Shown piece by piece: positions 10,540 through 19,785 of a stretch of 64,000 bases of DNA (position 1 is the first letter of the stretch; every line of letters begins with the position of its first letter). The stretch spans positions 416,080-480,079 of the forward strand of contig NZ_JHEP02000002.1 in assembly GCF_000657795.2 (NCBI RefSeq). Direction: 5' to 3'. Both the position numbers and the translations under genes were made by a program. The notes under the pieces are model-generated. The model ran no database searches. It was not told where the DNA came from and saw nothing but the letters and a program-made list of their open reading frames with translations. The DNA comes from Bordetella pseudohinzii. GTDB lineage: Bacteria > Pseudomonadota > Gammaproteobacteria > Burkholderiales > Burkholderiaceae_B.

Positions 10540-13311
10540 ATGTCGTCACCAACTTCTTCCTTCGACCAGGCATTGGCCTGGTCCGGCCACCTGCGCCGCC
10601 GCCTGGACGCCCACCCCGATCTGAGCGCCTGGCTGGGACAGGCCGCGGCCGAGCCGCTGACCGCCGCGCGCCTGAAGGCCTGGATGCACGAACTGGCGGG
10701 CAGCGACGCCACGTTACCCGTGGATACAACTCGGACGGTGCTGCGCAAGCTGCGCGAGCGGGTTTTCCTGTCGCTGATCGTGCGCGACCTGGGCGGACAG
10801 GCAGACCTCGAAGAAGTCGTCGGCGCCATGACCACCCTGGCCGACCTGGCGGTCTCGGCCGCCTATCGCAGCGTGGCCGACGACCTCATGCAGGCGCACG
10901 GCATGCCGCGCGAGGCCAGCGGCGCGCCGCAGGAAATGCTGATCGTGGGCATGGGCAAGCTGGGCGGACGCGAACTGAACGTATCCTCGGACATCGATCT
11001 TGTCATGCTCTATGGCGACGAGGGCGATACCGACGGCCCCCGGCGCATCAGCAATCATGAGTTCTACGGCCGCCTGACGCGCCGCATGATGCCCGTGCTC
11101 TCGGAGGCCGACGCCAACGGACAGGTCTTCCGCACTGATCTGCGGCTGCGGCCCGACGGCGACGCCGGCCCGCTGGCCTGGAGCCTGGATGCTTTCGAGC
11201 ACTATCTGATCGGCCAGGGCCGCGAATGGGAGCGCTATGCCTGGCTCAAGGCGCGCCTGATGCCGGCCCAGGCATTTGCCGGCAGCGACAGCCGCCTGCA
11301 GGCGCAGCAGCTCGAAAGCCTGCGCGTGCCCTTTGTCTACCGCAAGTACTTCGATTTCGACGCCCTGGCGGCGCTGCGCGCGCTACGCGAACGCATACGC
11401 CAGGACTGGCAGCGCCGCGCCCTGGCGCGCAACGGCGTGGACAGCGCCAACAACATCAAGCTCGGCGACGGCGGCATACGCGAGATCGAATTCGTGGTGC
11501 AGCTCTCGCAGCTCATCCGCGGCGGGCGCATGCCCGCGCTGCAAAAGCGCGGCCTGATCGAGGCCTTGCACGCCGAGCGCGACGCCGGCCTGCTGCCGGC
11601 CGAAGACGCCGCCCGCCTGGAGGCGGCCTACCGCTTTCTGCGCCGCACCGAACACGCCCTGCAATACCGCGAAGACGAGCAGACCCATCTGCTGCCGGGC
11701 GACCGCGCCCAGCGCGACGCGCTGGCCCGCGCCCTGGGCTATGCGCCAGCCGAGTTCGAAGACACCCTGGCCGGGCACCGCGAATTCGTGTCGCAGACTT
11801 TCCGCAACGCCTTCCGCCTGGCTGGCATGGGCGAAGAAGACGAACCGCCGCGGCGCGGGCCGGCCAACGCCGAGGAACAGCTGGGCCAACAGATCCAGGA
11901 TGCCTTCGGCGACCAGGCCGAAGACCTCCTGAACCGCACCGAATCCTTGCTGTCCAGCCACCGTATCCGCAGCCTGCCCGACAGCAGCCGCCGGCGCCTG
12001 GAGGCGCTGCTGCCGGCCGCCTTGCAGGCCGCTTCGCAGACCAGCGCGCCGCTGGAGGCCGCCACCCGTCTGTTCGACCTCATCGAGGCCATCGCCCAGC
12101 GCAGCGCCTATCTCGCCCTGCTGGCGGAATACCCCGACACGCTGGCGCGCGTGGCCCGCATGGTGGCCGCCAGCCCCTGGGCGGCGCAATACCTCACCCA
12201 GCATCCGCTGCTGCTCGACAGCCTGATCGACTGGCGCACGCTGTTCGAGCCGCTGGATTTCGCGCAGATCGCCCGCCAGCTTGGCGCCGACCTGGACGCC
12301 TGCCGCCTGCCCGACGGCAGCCCCGATGTCGAACGCCAGATGAATCTCATGCGCGACGTCCAGCGCCAGGCCAGCTTCCAGCTGCTGGCCCAGGACCTGG
12401 AAGGCAGCCTGACCGTCGAGGCCCTGGCCGACCAGTTGTCGGCGCTGGCCGACCTGCTGCTGGCCGAAACCATCCGCCGCGTCTGGCCCCTGGTCAACCG
12501 CAAGCCCGACGCGCAGCCGCATTTCGCCATCATTGCCTACGGCAAGCTGGGCGGCAAAGAGCTCGGCTATGCTTCCGACCTGGACTTGGTCTATCTCTTC
12601 CAGGATGACCGCGAGGATGCCGCCGAGGTCTACGCCAAGCTGGGCCGGCGCATGACATCCTGGCTGTCGACCATGACGTCCTCAGGCCGGCTCTATGAGG
12701 TGGACCTGCGGCTGCGCCCGGACGGCGACGCCGGCCTGCTGGCGGTCTCGCTGGAGGCTTTCGAGCAATATCAGCGCAAGCATGCCTGGCCCTGGGAGCA
12801 CCAGGCTCTCACGCGCGCGCGCTACGCCGCGGGCGACACCGAGGTCGGCGCGGCCTTCGAACGCATCCGGGGCGAAATCCTCGTCATGCCGCGCGACACC
12901 GAGGCCCTGCGCGCCGAGGTGCTGGCCATGCGCGACAAGATCAGCGCCGGCCATCCCAATCACAGCGAGCTTTTCGATCTCAAGCATGACCGCGGCGGCA
13001 TGGTGGACGTGGAGTTCGTCACCCAGTACCTGGTCCTCTGCCATGCCGGCAGCCACCGGGTGCTGGTCAACAACCTGGGCAATATTGCGCTCTTGCGCCT
13101 GGCCGGCGAAGCCGGCCTCATCCCGGCCGAGCTGGGCCTGGCCGCCGGCGATGCCTATCGCACCCTGCGCCGGGTGCAACACCAGATGCGCCTGAAGGGC
13201 ATAGACCGCGCCCGGGTGCCGCCCGAAGAATTGAGCGCCGAGCGCGAGGCGGTCAGCGGCCTGTGGCGCACGGTATTCGGGGACGCAAGTCTGTCGGGAG
13301 CAACGTCGTAA
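10540..13311 (+). CDS. glnE: Bifunctional glutamine synthetase adenylyltransferase / adenylyl-removing enzyme
   Basis: GlnE switches glutamine synthetase off by adenylylating a tyrosine and on by phosphorolytic deadenylylation, under PII control. The 923-residue product contains two nucleotidyltransferase domains. The N-terminal adenylyl-removase motif is [20 protein letters not shown] (about residues 137-156); the C-terminal adenylyltransferase motif is [20 protein letters not shown] (about 666-685). Each is followed by an [10 protein letters not shown] segment and a GlnD/PII-uridylyltransferase-type helical domain. Length and both catalytic pairs of aspartates are intact. Confidence 0.97.
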   Translation: MSSPTSSFDQALAWSGHLRRRLDAHPDLSAWLGQAAAEPLTAARLKAWMHELAGSDATLPVDTTRTVLRKLRERVFLSLIVRDLGGQADLEEVVGAMTTLADLAVSAAYRSVADDLMQAHGMPREASGAPQEMLIVGMGKLGGRELNVSSDIDLVMLYGDEGDTDGPRRISNHEFYGRLTRRMMPVLSEADANGQVFRTDLRLRPDGDAGPLAWSLDAFEHYLIGQGREWERYAWLKARLMPAQAFAGSDSRLQAQQLESLRVPFVYRKYFDFDALAALRALRERIRQDWQRRALARNGVDSANNIKLGDGGIREIEFVVQLSQLIRGGRMPALQKRGLIEALHAERDAGLLPAEDAARLEAAYRFLRRTEHALQYREDEQTHLLPGDRAQRDALARALGYAPAEFEDTLAGHREFVSQTFRNAFRLAGMGEEDEPPRRGPANAEEQLGQQIQDAFGDQAEDLLNRTESLLSSHRIRSLPDSSRRRLEALLPAALQAASQTSAPLEAATRLFDLIEAIAQRSAYLALLAEYPDTLARVARMVAASPWAAQYLTQHPLLLDSLIDWRTLFEPLDFAQIARQLGADLDACRLPDGSPDVERQMNLMRDVQRQASFQLLAQDLEGSLTVEALADQLSALADLLLAETIRRVWPLVNRKPDAQPHFAIIAYGKLGGKELGYASDLDLVYLFQDDREDAAEVYAKLGRRMTSWLSTMTSSGRLYEVDLRLRPDGDAGLLAVSLEAFEQYQRKHAWPWEHQALTRARYAAGDTEVGAAFERIRGEILVMPRDTEALRAEVLAMRDKISAGHPNHSELFDLKHDRGGMVDVEFVTQYLVLCHAGSHRVLVNNLGNIALLRLAGEAGLIPAELGLAAGDAYRTLRRVQHQMRLKGIDRARVPPEELSAEREAVSGLWRTVFGDASLSGATS

Positions 13312-13314
13312 AAT

Positions 13315-13342
13315 AGGGGCTTACGTTGGCCCCTTCTGCCGG
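13315..13342 (+). terminator. Weak hairpin with T-run between glnE and queH
   Basis: AGGGGC (13315-13320) pairs with GCCCCT (13329-13334), and a T6 run occurs eight bases further on (from 13343). It begins five bases after the glnE stop. The gap between stem and T-run makes it a poor intrinsic terminator. It may only attenuate read-through into queH, which has no clear Shine-Dalgarno sequence of its own. Confidence 0.28.
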
Positions 13343-13351
13343 TTTTTTGCC

Positions 13352-14026
13352 ATGTCTGAACTCCTTCGCCCCAAACTCGAACTTCCCGCCGGCCACGGCA
13401 AGGTGCTGCTGCACTCCTGCTGCGCGCCCTGCTCCGGCGAAGTGATGGAGGCCATCACGGCCTCGGGCATCGACTACGACATCTTCTTCTACAACCCGAA
13501 TATCCATCCGGTGAAGGAGTACGAAATCCGCAAGCAGGAGAACATCCGCTTCGCGGAAAAGCATGGCATCAAGTTCATCGACGCCGACTACGACATGGAC
13601 AACTGGTTCGACCGCGTCAAGGGCCTCGAAGACTCGCCCGAACGGGGCGAGCGCTGCACCGTCTGTTTCGACATGCGCTTTGAACGCACCGCGCTCTATG
13701 CCCATGAGCATGGCTACGACACGATCACCAGCTCGCTGGGCATCTCGCGCTGGAAAGACATGAACCAGATCAACGGCTGCGGCGAGCGCGCCGCCGCGCG
13801 CTACGACGGCATGCTCTACTGGACCTACAACTGGCGCAAGGGCGGCGGTTCGCAGCGCATGATCGAGATCAGCAAGCGCGAGAACTTCTATCAGCAGGAA
13901 TACTGCGGCTGCGTCTATTCGCTGCGCGACACCAACCGCCATCGCCGCGCGCAGGGCCGCGAGCGCATCCACATCGGCGTGAAGTTCTACGGCAAGGAAG
14001 ACCTCATCAACGAGGAATCCCTCTAA
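13352..14026 (+). CDS. queH: Epoxyqueuosine reductase QueH
   Basis: QueH catalyses the last step of queuosine synthesis, reducing epoxyqueuosine to queuosine in tRNAs with GUN anticodons, and replaces the cobalamin-dependent QueG. The 224-residue sequence has the family's cysteine pattern: adjacent cysteines in [10 protein letters not shown] (about residues 22-31), the pair in CTVCFDMR (about 104-107), and CGC near residue 187. These serve the iron-sulfur cluster and metal site of the family (formerly DUF208). Length is normal. It lies 40 bp after glnE and converges on sdaA with seven bases between stops. Confidence 0.93.
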   Translation: MSELLRPKLELPAGHGKVLLHSCCAPCSGEVMEAITASGIDYDIFFYNPNIHPVKEYEIRKQENIRFAEKHGIKFIDADYDMDNWFDRVKGLEDSPERGERCTVCFDMRFERTALYAHEHGYDTITSSLGISRWKDMNQINGCGERAAARYDGMLYWTYNWRKGGGSQRMIEISKRENFYQQEYCGCVYSLRDTNRHRRAQGRERIHIGVKFYGKEDLINEESL

Positions 14027-14033
14027 AGGCCGT

Positions 14034-15425
14034 TCAGCATTCGACGATATTGACGGCCAGGCCGCCGCGCGCGGTTTCCTTGTACTTGGTCTTCATGTCG
14101 GCGCCCGTCTCGCGCATGGTCTTGATGACCGAATCCAGCGACACATAATGATGGCCGTCGCCGCGCAGCGCCATGCGCGCGGCGTTGACCGCCTTGACCG
14201 AGGCCATGGCATTGCGCTCGATGCAGGGAATCTGCACCAGCCCTCCTACGGGGTCGCAGGTCAGCCCCAGGTTGTGCTCCATGCCGATCTCGGCGGCGTT
14301 CTCCACCTGCGCCACCGAACCGCCCAGCACGGCGGCCAGCGCGCCGGCCGCCATCGAGCACGCCACGCCCACCTCGCCCTGACAGCCGACCTCGGCCCCC
14401 GAGATCGAGGCGTTGTACTTATAGAGCAGGCCGATGGCGGCGGCCGTGAGCAGGAAGTCGCGGATCCCCTGGCGGCTGGCCAGCGGCACGAAGCGGTCGT
14501 AATAATGCAGGACCGCGGGAATGATGCCCGCCGCGCCATTGGTCGGCGCGGTCACCACGCGCCCGCCGGCGGCGTTTTCTTCATTGACCGCCATGGCGTA
14601 GAGGTTGACCCAGTCCATCACCGACAAGGGGTCGGACAGCGCGCGCTCGGCGCGCTGGGTGAGGCTGCGATACAGCTCGGGCGCGCGTCGGCGCACTTTC
14701 AGGGGCCCGGGCAGATCGCCGTCGGCCTCGGGGTGGCCGATGCCACAGCCGCGGCTGACGCAATCCTGCATGACCTGCCAGATGCGGTCCAGACCTTGCT
14801 CGACCTCGGCCTGGTCGCGCCAGGTGAGCTCATTGCGCAGCATCACGCCGGCCACCGACAGGCCGCTTTCCTGGCACATGAGCACCAGCTCGCGGCCCGT
14901 GCGGAACGGAAACGGCATCTGGTCGTGGGCGGCGATGACCTGGCTGTTGGAGGCGCCGGGCGTGACGACGAAACCGCCGCCCACCGACAGATAGCGCGAC
15001 TCGCGCAAGCATGCGCCGGCCGCGTCGAAGGCGTGGAACTTCATGCCGTTGGGATGTTCGGCCAGCGCTTCGCGGCGATAGAAAAGCAGGTGTTCTTTTT
15101 CGATGAAGGGCACGGAATGCCGGCCCAGGATGGGCAGCAGGCGGCTGGCGCGCACGGCCTGCAGCATGCCGGGGATGGCCGCGGGATCGACGGTGTCGGG
15201 CGCCTCGCCCATCAGGCCCAGCATGACGCCTTTGTCGGTGCCATGACCCTTGCCGGTGGCGCCAAGCGAGCCATAAAGCTCGCAGCGCAGGCTGGCCACC
15301 GCGGGCAGCAGCCCATCGCGCTCCAGGCCCTGCACAAAAAGCAGCGCCGCGCGCATGGGCCCCACGGTATGCGAGCTGGACGGGCCGATGCCGATTTTGA
15401 ACAGGTCGAAGACGGAAACTGCCAC
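14034..15425 (-). CDS. sdaA: L-serine ammonia-lyase, iron-sulfur dependent, single-chain type
   Basis: This enzyme deaminates L-serine to pyruvate and ammonia using a [4Fe-4S] cluster. The 463-residue chain joins the beta domain (N-terminal [20 protein letters not shown]) and the alpha domain ([18 protein letters not shown] and [14 protein letters not shown], about residues 340-400), whose cysteines are the cluster ligands in the family. The single-chain form and length match E. coli SdaA/SdaB. No glycine-cleavage or serine transport gene is adjacent, so it appears to be expressed alone. Confidence 0.96.
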   Translation of the reverse strand: MAVSVFDLFKIGIGPSSSHTVGPMRAALLFVQGLERDGLLPAVASLRCELYGSLGATGKGHGTDKGVMLGLMGEAPDTVDPAAIPGMLQAVRASRLLPILGRHSVPFIEKEHLLFYRREALAEHPNGMKFHAFDAAGACLRESRYLSVGGGFVVTPGASNSQVIAAHDQMPFPFRTGRELVLMCQESGLSVAGVMLRNELTWRDQAEVEQGLDRIWQVMQDCVSRGCGIGHPEADGDLPGPLKVRRRAPELYRSLTQRAERALSDPLSVMDWVNLYAMAVNEENAAGGRVVTAPTNGAAGIIPAVLHYYDRFVPLASRQGIRDFLLTAAAIGLLYKYNASISGAEVGCQGEVGVACSMAAGALAAVLGGSVAQVENAAEIGMEHNLGLTCDPVGGLVQIPCIERNAMASVKAVNAARMALRGDGHHYVSLDSVIKTMRETGADMKTKYKETARGGLAVNIVEC

Positions 15426-15533
15426 CTGGAACCTCCTGCCGGACGCAGCCGGCGCATAATGCCCTCATGATACGCGGCGGCCGCGGCGGCGCGGACCAGG
15501 CCGGACGCCGTGTTTCCCCCCGGAAGCGGGACG

Positions 15534-15563
15534 TGCGATTATTACAGAATTATTACGTGTCAT
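15534..15563 (-). promoter_or_regulatory. Pho-box-like 11-bp direct repeat before the phosphate symporter
   Basis: The 8-mer ATTATTAC occurs at 15538-15545 and again at 15549-15556, an 11-bp period, followed by a weaker third copy. Read on the minus strand it gives CGTAAT-AATT-CTGTAAT. The second half matches the PhoB half-site CTGTCAT at six of seven positions, and the 7+4 spacing is that of a Pho box. It lies about 45 bp before a Na/phosphate symporter start. PhoB control is an inference. Confidence 0.4.
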
Positions 15564-15601
15564 ATTCAGATTAGCGTCAGGCCGCGAGCCTCAGGAGAAC
15601 T

Positions 15602-17266
15602 ATGTCGGGATTGCTGTCCATGCTGGATTTCGCCGGGTATGTCGCCCTGCTGCTCTGGGGAGTGCACATGGTGCAGACGGGCGTGCAGCGCGCCTTCGGC
15701 GCGGCCCTGAGCGCCGCCCTGGGGCGCGCGCTGGGCACCCGCGCCCGGGCCTTCGTGGCCGGCCTGGGGATCACCGCCGCCCTGCAAAGCAGCACGGCCA
15801 CCGGTCTGATGATCACGGGTTTTGCCGCCGGCGGCGTGGTCGGACTGGTCCCCGCGCTGGCGGCCATGCTGGGCGCCAACGTCGGCACGACGCTGATCGT
15901 GCAGCTGCTGTCCTTCGACCTGACCTCCCTGGCCCCTCTGCTCATCCTGGCCGGCGTGTGGATGTTCCGCCGCTATCCGCCCGGACGCACCCGCGACCTG
16001 GGACGGGTCTTCATCGGCCTGGGCCTGCTGCTCATGGCCCTGCACGCCCTGGTCGAATTGTTCGAGCCGCTGGAGCAGGCTCCCCTGCTGTCCGTCATCC
16101 TGCAATCGCTGGCCTCCCAGCCCGTGCTGGCCGTGCTGCTGGCCGCCGCCCTGACCTGGGCCGCGCACTCCAGCGTCGCCGTGGTCGTGCTCATCATGTC
16201 GCTGGTCAGCCAGCAGGTCGTCAGCGTGGACGTCGCCATGGCCCTGGTGCTGGGCGCCAACCTGGGCACCGCGGTCAATCCCATGATCGAAGGCGTCACG
16301 GGCGACGATCCGGCCGCCCGCCGCCTGCCGCTGGGCAATCTGCTGACCCGCGTCGCGGGCGTGCTGGCCGGCCTGATCCTCCTGCCCTACATCGGCCCGC
16401 TCATGGCCAAGCTGGAGACCGACCCCAGCCGCGTCGTGGCCAACTTCCACACCGCCTTCAACATCGTGGTCGCCCTGGTCTTCCTGCCCTTGCTCACGCC
16501 TTATGGCGCGCTGCTGTCGCGCTGGCTGCCCAAGCGCAGCGACCCCAACGATCCGGCGCGGCCGCAATACCTGGACGAATGGGCCCATGATATGCCCGCC
16601 GTGGCCCTGGGCAATGCGCGGCGCGAGGCGCTGCGCATGACCGACATGCTGCAGACCCTGCTGCTCTATGCCCGCGCGGGCTTCAAGCGCGACAACCGGC
16701 ACCGCATGGTGCAGGCCCGCCAGCTCGACAGCGCGCTGGACAAGCTCGAAAACGCCATCACCACCTATATCGCCACGCTGGACCAGGAAAACCTCACCCA
16801 GGAAGACCGCCAGCAGCTCGACAGCATCCTGGCCTTCACCAGCAACGTGGGGCACGCGGCCGACATCGCCTTCCATGGGCTGCTGGGCCATATTTCGCGC
16901 CTGCGCAAGCAAGGGCTGCTGCTCTCGCCCGAGCAGCGCGCCCATATCGACGACACGCTCGCCGCCCTGGTGGCCAATCAGCGCCAGGCCGCCGCGCTGT
17001 TCGTCAATGACGATCTGCGCCAGGCCCGCGCTCTGGCCGGCGAAAAATCGCGTTTCCGCGCCATGGAGGCCGAGGCGGCCGAAGCCCATCTGCACAAGAT
17101 CAAGGGCGGCGAAGTCGATGCCGCCGAGGCCGGCGCGCTCTACCTGGACATCCTGCGCGACATGAAGGGCATCAACTCGCACCTGGTCGGCGCGGCGGCC
17201 TATCCCCTGCTGGCCCGCCACGGCGAACTGCTGCCCAGCCGGCTGCGCGACGCCAATGCCGATTGA
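15602..17266 (+). CDS. Na/Pi cotransporter family protein (NptA-like with PhoU-like tail)
   Basis: This is a predicted sodium-dependent phosphate transporter of the inner membrane. The 554-residue protein has the paired glutamine-serine repeats of the NaPi-II family: ALQSSTATGLMITGFAAGG (about residues 58-76) and the second-half counterpart AHSSVAVVVLIMS (about 188-200). Several membrane helices fill residues 1-320. The C-terminal 200 residues are soluble and helical, like a PhoU domain. RBS AGGAG lies just before the ATG. Members of the family can either import or export phosphate, and direction cannot be read from sequence. The upstream repeat suggests phosphate-responsive expression. Confidence 0.9.
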   Translation: MSGLLSMLDFAGYVALLLWGVHMVQTGVQRAFGAALSAALGRALGTRARAFVAGLGITAALQSSTATGLMITGFAAGGVVGLVPALAAMLGANVGTTLIVQLLSFDLTSLAPLLILAGVWMFRRYPPGRTRDLGRVFIGLGLLLMALHALVELFEPLEQAPLLSVILQSLASQPVLAVLLAAALTWAAHSSVAVVVLIMSLVSQQVVSVDVAMALVLGANLGTAVNPMIEGVTGDDPAARRLPLGNLLTRVAGVLAGLILLPYIGPLMAKLETDPSRVVANFHTAFNIVVALVFLPLLTPYGALLSRWLPKRSDPNDPARPQYLDEWAHDMPAVALGNARREALRMTDMLQTLLLYARAGFKRDNRHRMVQARQLDSALDKLENAITTYIATLDQENLTQEDRQQLDSILAFTSNVGHAADIAFHGLLGHISRLRKQGLLLSPEQRAHIDDTLAALVANQRQAAALFVNDDLRQARALAGEKSRFRAMEAEAAEAHLHKIKGGEVDAAEAGALYLDILRDMKGINSHLVGAAAYPLLARHGELLPSRLRDANAD

Positions 17267-17334
17267 CGCGCCGCCCGCCAGGCTGCAACATAGCCGGGCC
17301 GGGCAGATGCCGGCACCCTCACAGGCGGAGCGTC

Positions 17335-18006
17335 ATGGCACGGCTCAATACTCAGCTTGTCATCTTTGATTGCGACGGCGTCCTGATCGACAGCGAAATC
17401 ATCGCTGCCCGCGCCCAATCCCAGGCCCTCGCGGCCCATGGCATCCCTATTTCGCCCGAGGAAGCCGCGCGGCGCTTCGCCGGCATTCCCGACCACGATA
17501 TGTGGCTGACCCTGCAGGCCGAATTCCACACCACGCTGCCGGCCGGCTTCGAGCTTGATTACGCCGCCCATCTGGCACGGATATTCGAGAACGACCTGCG
17601 TGCCCTGCCCCATGTGCAGGCCCTGGTCGACACCTTGCGCGCGCGGCGGGTGCCGTTCTGCGTGGCCTCCAGCAGCACGCCGGACAAGCTGCGCACGGCG
17701 CTGGGCCTGACCGGCCTGTGGCCGCTGTTCGATCCGCATATCTTCAGCGTGAGCCAGGTCAAGCGGGGCAAGCCGGCGCCCGACATCTTTCTGTTCGCGG
17801 CCGACAGCATGGGGGTGACGCCCGACCACTGCCTGGTGGTCGAGGACAGCGTGCCAGGCGTGCAGGCCGCCCGCGCGGCCGGCATGCGCGTGCTGGGCTA
17901 CACCGGCGCCTCGCACATCGCGCCGGGCCATGACGGCAAACTGCGCCAGGCCGGCGCGGTCGATACCGTCGCCGACCTGGCCTATGTCGCCAACTATGTG
18001 ACCTGA
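17335..18006 (+). CDS. HAD-superfamily phosphatase (subfamily IA, YieH-like)
   Basis: This 223-residue haloacid-dehalogenase-type hydrolase has all four motifs. Motif I is FDCDGVLIDSE (nucleophile Asp near residue 11), followed by a helical C1 cap; motif II is in CVASSST (about 108-114), motif III is Lys in KRGKPAPDIF (about 144), and motif IV is VVEDSVPGVQAA (about 168). The start at 17335 has GGAG eight bases upstream; the frame is open further 5' but those residues are not conserved. It resembles sugar-phosphate phosphatases such as E. coli YieH. The substrate is unknown. Confidence 0.87.
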   Translation: MARLNTQLVIFDCDGVLIDSEIIAARAQSQALAAHGIPISPEEAARRFAGIPDHDMWLTLQAEFHTTLPAGFELDYAAHLARIFENDLRALPHVQALVDTLRARRVPFCVASSSTPDKLRTALGLTGLWPLFDPHIFSVSQVKRGKPAPDIFLFAADSMGVTPDHCLVVEDSVPGVQAARAAGMRVLGYTGASHIAPGHDGKLRQAGAVDTVADLAYVANYVT

Positions 18007-18024
18007 ACCCGGCCGCCAGATGGC

Positions 18025-18819
18025 TCAGGCTTTCAGGTAGCGCTCGAACCAGGCCAGCATGCGGGCCCAGCCGTCCTTGGCGTCCTCGGCGTTGTAGCTG
18101 GGGCGGTAATCGGCCAGGAAGGCATGGCCCGAATTGGGATAGACCACGAAACTCGAGGCCTTGGAGGCGGCATTGCCGGCGGCCAGCTTGGCTTCCATGG
18201 CGCGCACGTCTTCGACCGGGATGCTGGAGTCCTGGGCGCCATACAGGCCCAGCACGGGGGCGTGCAAGGCGCCGGCCACGTCGAAGGCCACGGACTTGAT
18301 CAGCGGCCCGTGACCGGAAGCCAGCTTGCCATACCAGGCCACGCCGGCCTTGACCTTGGGGTTATGGGCCGCGTACATCCAGGTGATGCGCCCGCCCCAG
18401 CAAAAACCGGTGATGCCCAGGCGGGAGGCGTCCGCCCCTTGCGCCTGGGCCCAGGCCAGGGCCGCGTCCAGGTCGCCAAAGACCTGCTCGTCGGGCACCT
18501 TGGCGACGAGTTCGGCCACCAGCTTGGGGATGTCGGTATAGGCCGACGCATCGCCCTGGCGCTGGTAGAGATTGCTGGTCACCGCGAAATAGCCGGCCTT
18601 GGCCAGGCGGCGGCAGATATCCTTGATGTGCTCGTGCACGCCGAAGATCTCCTGCACCACCAGCACCAGCGGCGCGCCCTTGACGCCCTCGGGCGCGGCG
18701 TAATAGGCCTGCTGCGTGCCGCCAGGCACGGGCAGCGCGAAATCCCCCTGGGCCAGCCCCTGGGTATCGGTATGGATGGTGGTGGCAGCGGCGGCGCCGG
18801 CGGCGGGGGCGAAACTCAT
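18025..18819 (-). CDS. Dienelactone hydrolase family protein
   Basis: This is a 264-residue alpha/beta hydrolase of the dienelactone hydrolase family. The catalytic nucleophile is cysteine in GFCWGGR (about residues 144-150), with the later Asp (YGAQDSSIP) and His (NSGHAF) completing the triad. The oxyanion-hole/Glu36-equivalent region is VVQEIFGVHEHIKD (about 53-66). No other catechol or chlorocatechol pathway gene is adjacent, so the true substrate is unclear. Many family members are general detoxifying esterases. It converges on the HAD phosphatase gene and lies downstream of the ZIP transporter gene with about 40 bp between them. Confidence 0.9.
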   Translation of the reverse strand: MSFAPAAGAAAATTIHTDTQGLAQGDFALPVPGGTQQAYYAAPEGVKGAPLVLVVQEIFGVHEHIKDICRRLAKAGYFAVTSNLYQRQGDASAYTDIPKLVAELVAKVPDEQVFGDLDAALAWAQAQGADASRLGITGFCWGGRITWMYAAHNPKVKAGVAWYGKLASGHGPLIKSVAFDVAGALHAPVLGLYGAQDSSIPVEDVRAMEAKLAAGNAASKASSFVVYPNSGHAFLADYRPSYNAEDAKDGWARMLAWFERYLKA

Positions 18820-18857
18820 GAGCGGACTCCGGATGGCAGGGGCCGCCCGCCTGGCCG

Positions 18858-19694
18858 TCAGTGGCGATGGTGGTCCGCTTCGAGCGCCGTCCCGGCGCGG
18901 TCACGGCTATGGTCATGACCATGGTGCATGAAAGTGGTCACGCCATAGATGATGGCCACGCCCACGGCCACGAGCAAGAGCTGCGGCACGGCGTCGGAGA
19001 CGGCCACGCGCTCGTGCATCTGCGGCATGAGGTCGGCGACCGAGATATAGAGGAAACTGCTGGCCGCGACCACCAGCACATAAGGCACCAGGGTCTGCGC
19101 TTCCTGCAGCACGAAGTATCCTACACCGCCTCCGATGGCCGTGCATAGGCTGGTGAAGAGGATGAGCCCGAAGGCGCGCCGGCGCGGCAGGCCCGCATTG
19201 ATCAGCACCACGAAGTCGCCCAGCTTATGCGGGACCTCGTGCACGATGATGGAGGCCGCCGTCAGCACGCCGAGAATCGGGTCGGTGAGAAAGGCCGCGG
19301 CGACCAGCACGCCATCGCAAAGATTGTGCAGCGAGCTGCCGATCAGGATGAGGACGCCGCCGCGCCGGGCCTCGTGGCGGTCATGGCCTTTGTGATGATG
19401 ATGGCCATCATGCTCGTGATGATGGCTGTGCCGCAAGAGCGCGATCTTCTCCAGCACGAAGAAGCCGATCAAGCTGGCCAGCATGAGGCCGAAGAGCGTG
19501 TGCACGCCGGCGCCGGCCTGCTCGAAGGCTTCGGGCAACAGGTGCAGCAGCGCCACCGACAACAGAACGCCCACTGACAGGCTGACCATGTGGTGCAGGT
19601 ATTGGGCAAAGACGCGGTAGGCCAGCCAATGGGCGATGGCGACCGCGATCAAGCCGCCTGTGACCGTGGCCAGAATGATCCAGAGAAGCAGCAT
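18858..19694 (-). CDS. ZIP-family divalent metal transporter
   Basis: This is a 278-residue inner-membrane zinc/iron-type permease. It has eight predicted helices. Helices 4 and 5 carry the metal-site motifs HNLCDGVLVAAAF (about residues 124-136) and HEVPHKLGDF (about 152-161). The loop between helices 3 and 4 is strongly histidine-rich (HSHHHEHDGHHHHKGHDRH), and the C-terminus also holds a His cluster. Both are usual for metal sensing or capture in ZIP proteins. A perfect AT-rich palindrome lies about 30 bp upstream of the start. Zinc is the likeliest substrate but iron or manganese is possible. Confidence 0.91.
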   Translation of the reverse strand: MLLLWIILATVTGGLIAVAIAHWLAYRVFAQYLHHMVSLSVGVLLSVALLHLLPEAFEQAGAGVHTLFGLMLASLIGFFVLEKIALLRHSHHHEHDGHHHHKGHDRHEARRGGVLILIGSSLHNLCDGVLVAAAFLTDPILGVLTAASIIVHEVPHKLGDFVVLINAGLPRRRAFGLILFTSLCTAIGGGVGYFVLQEAQTLVPYVLVVAASSFLYISVADLMPQMHERVAVSDAVPQLLLVAVGVAIIYGVTTFMHHGHDHSRDRAGTALEADHHRH

Positions 19695-19722
19695 GGGAAT
19701 GGGATGAGGGTGGCGGAAAGCG

Positions 19723-19735
19723 CAATATTATATTG
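19723..19735 (-). promoter_or_regulatory. Perfect palindrome (Zur/Fur-family-like) before the ZIP gene
   Basis: CAATAT-T-ATATTG is a perfect 6-1-6 palindrome 28 bp upstream of the ZIP start. On the minus strand it contains TATAAT, so it could be the operator and -10 box at once. It has the same 6-1-6 design and AT-rich centre as Zur boxes in other proteobacteria, but the exact sequence differs. Confidence 0.4.
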
Positions 19736-19785
19736 TTTCAAACGGGCAGGAGGGATGCGCGCCTCCGCTTCGCCCCCGGGACGGC

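Noticed and set aside
18025..18819. Chlorocatechol degradation cluster because of the dienelactone hydrolase
   Set aside because: No dioxygenase, cycloisomerase or maleylacetate reductase gene is nearby.
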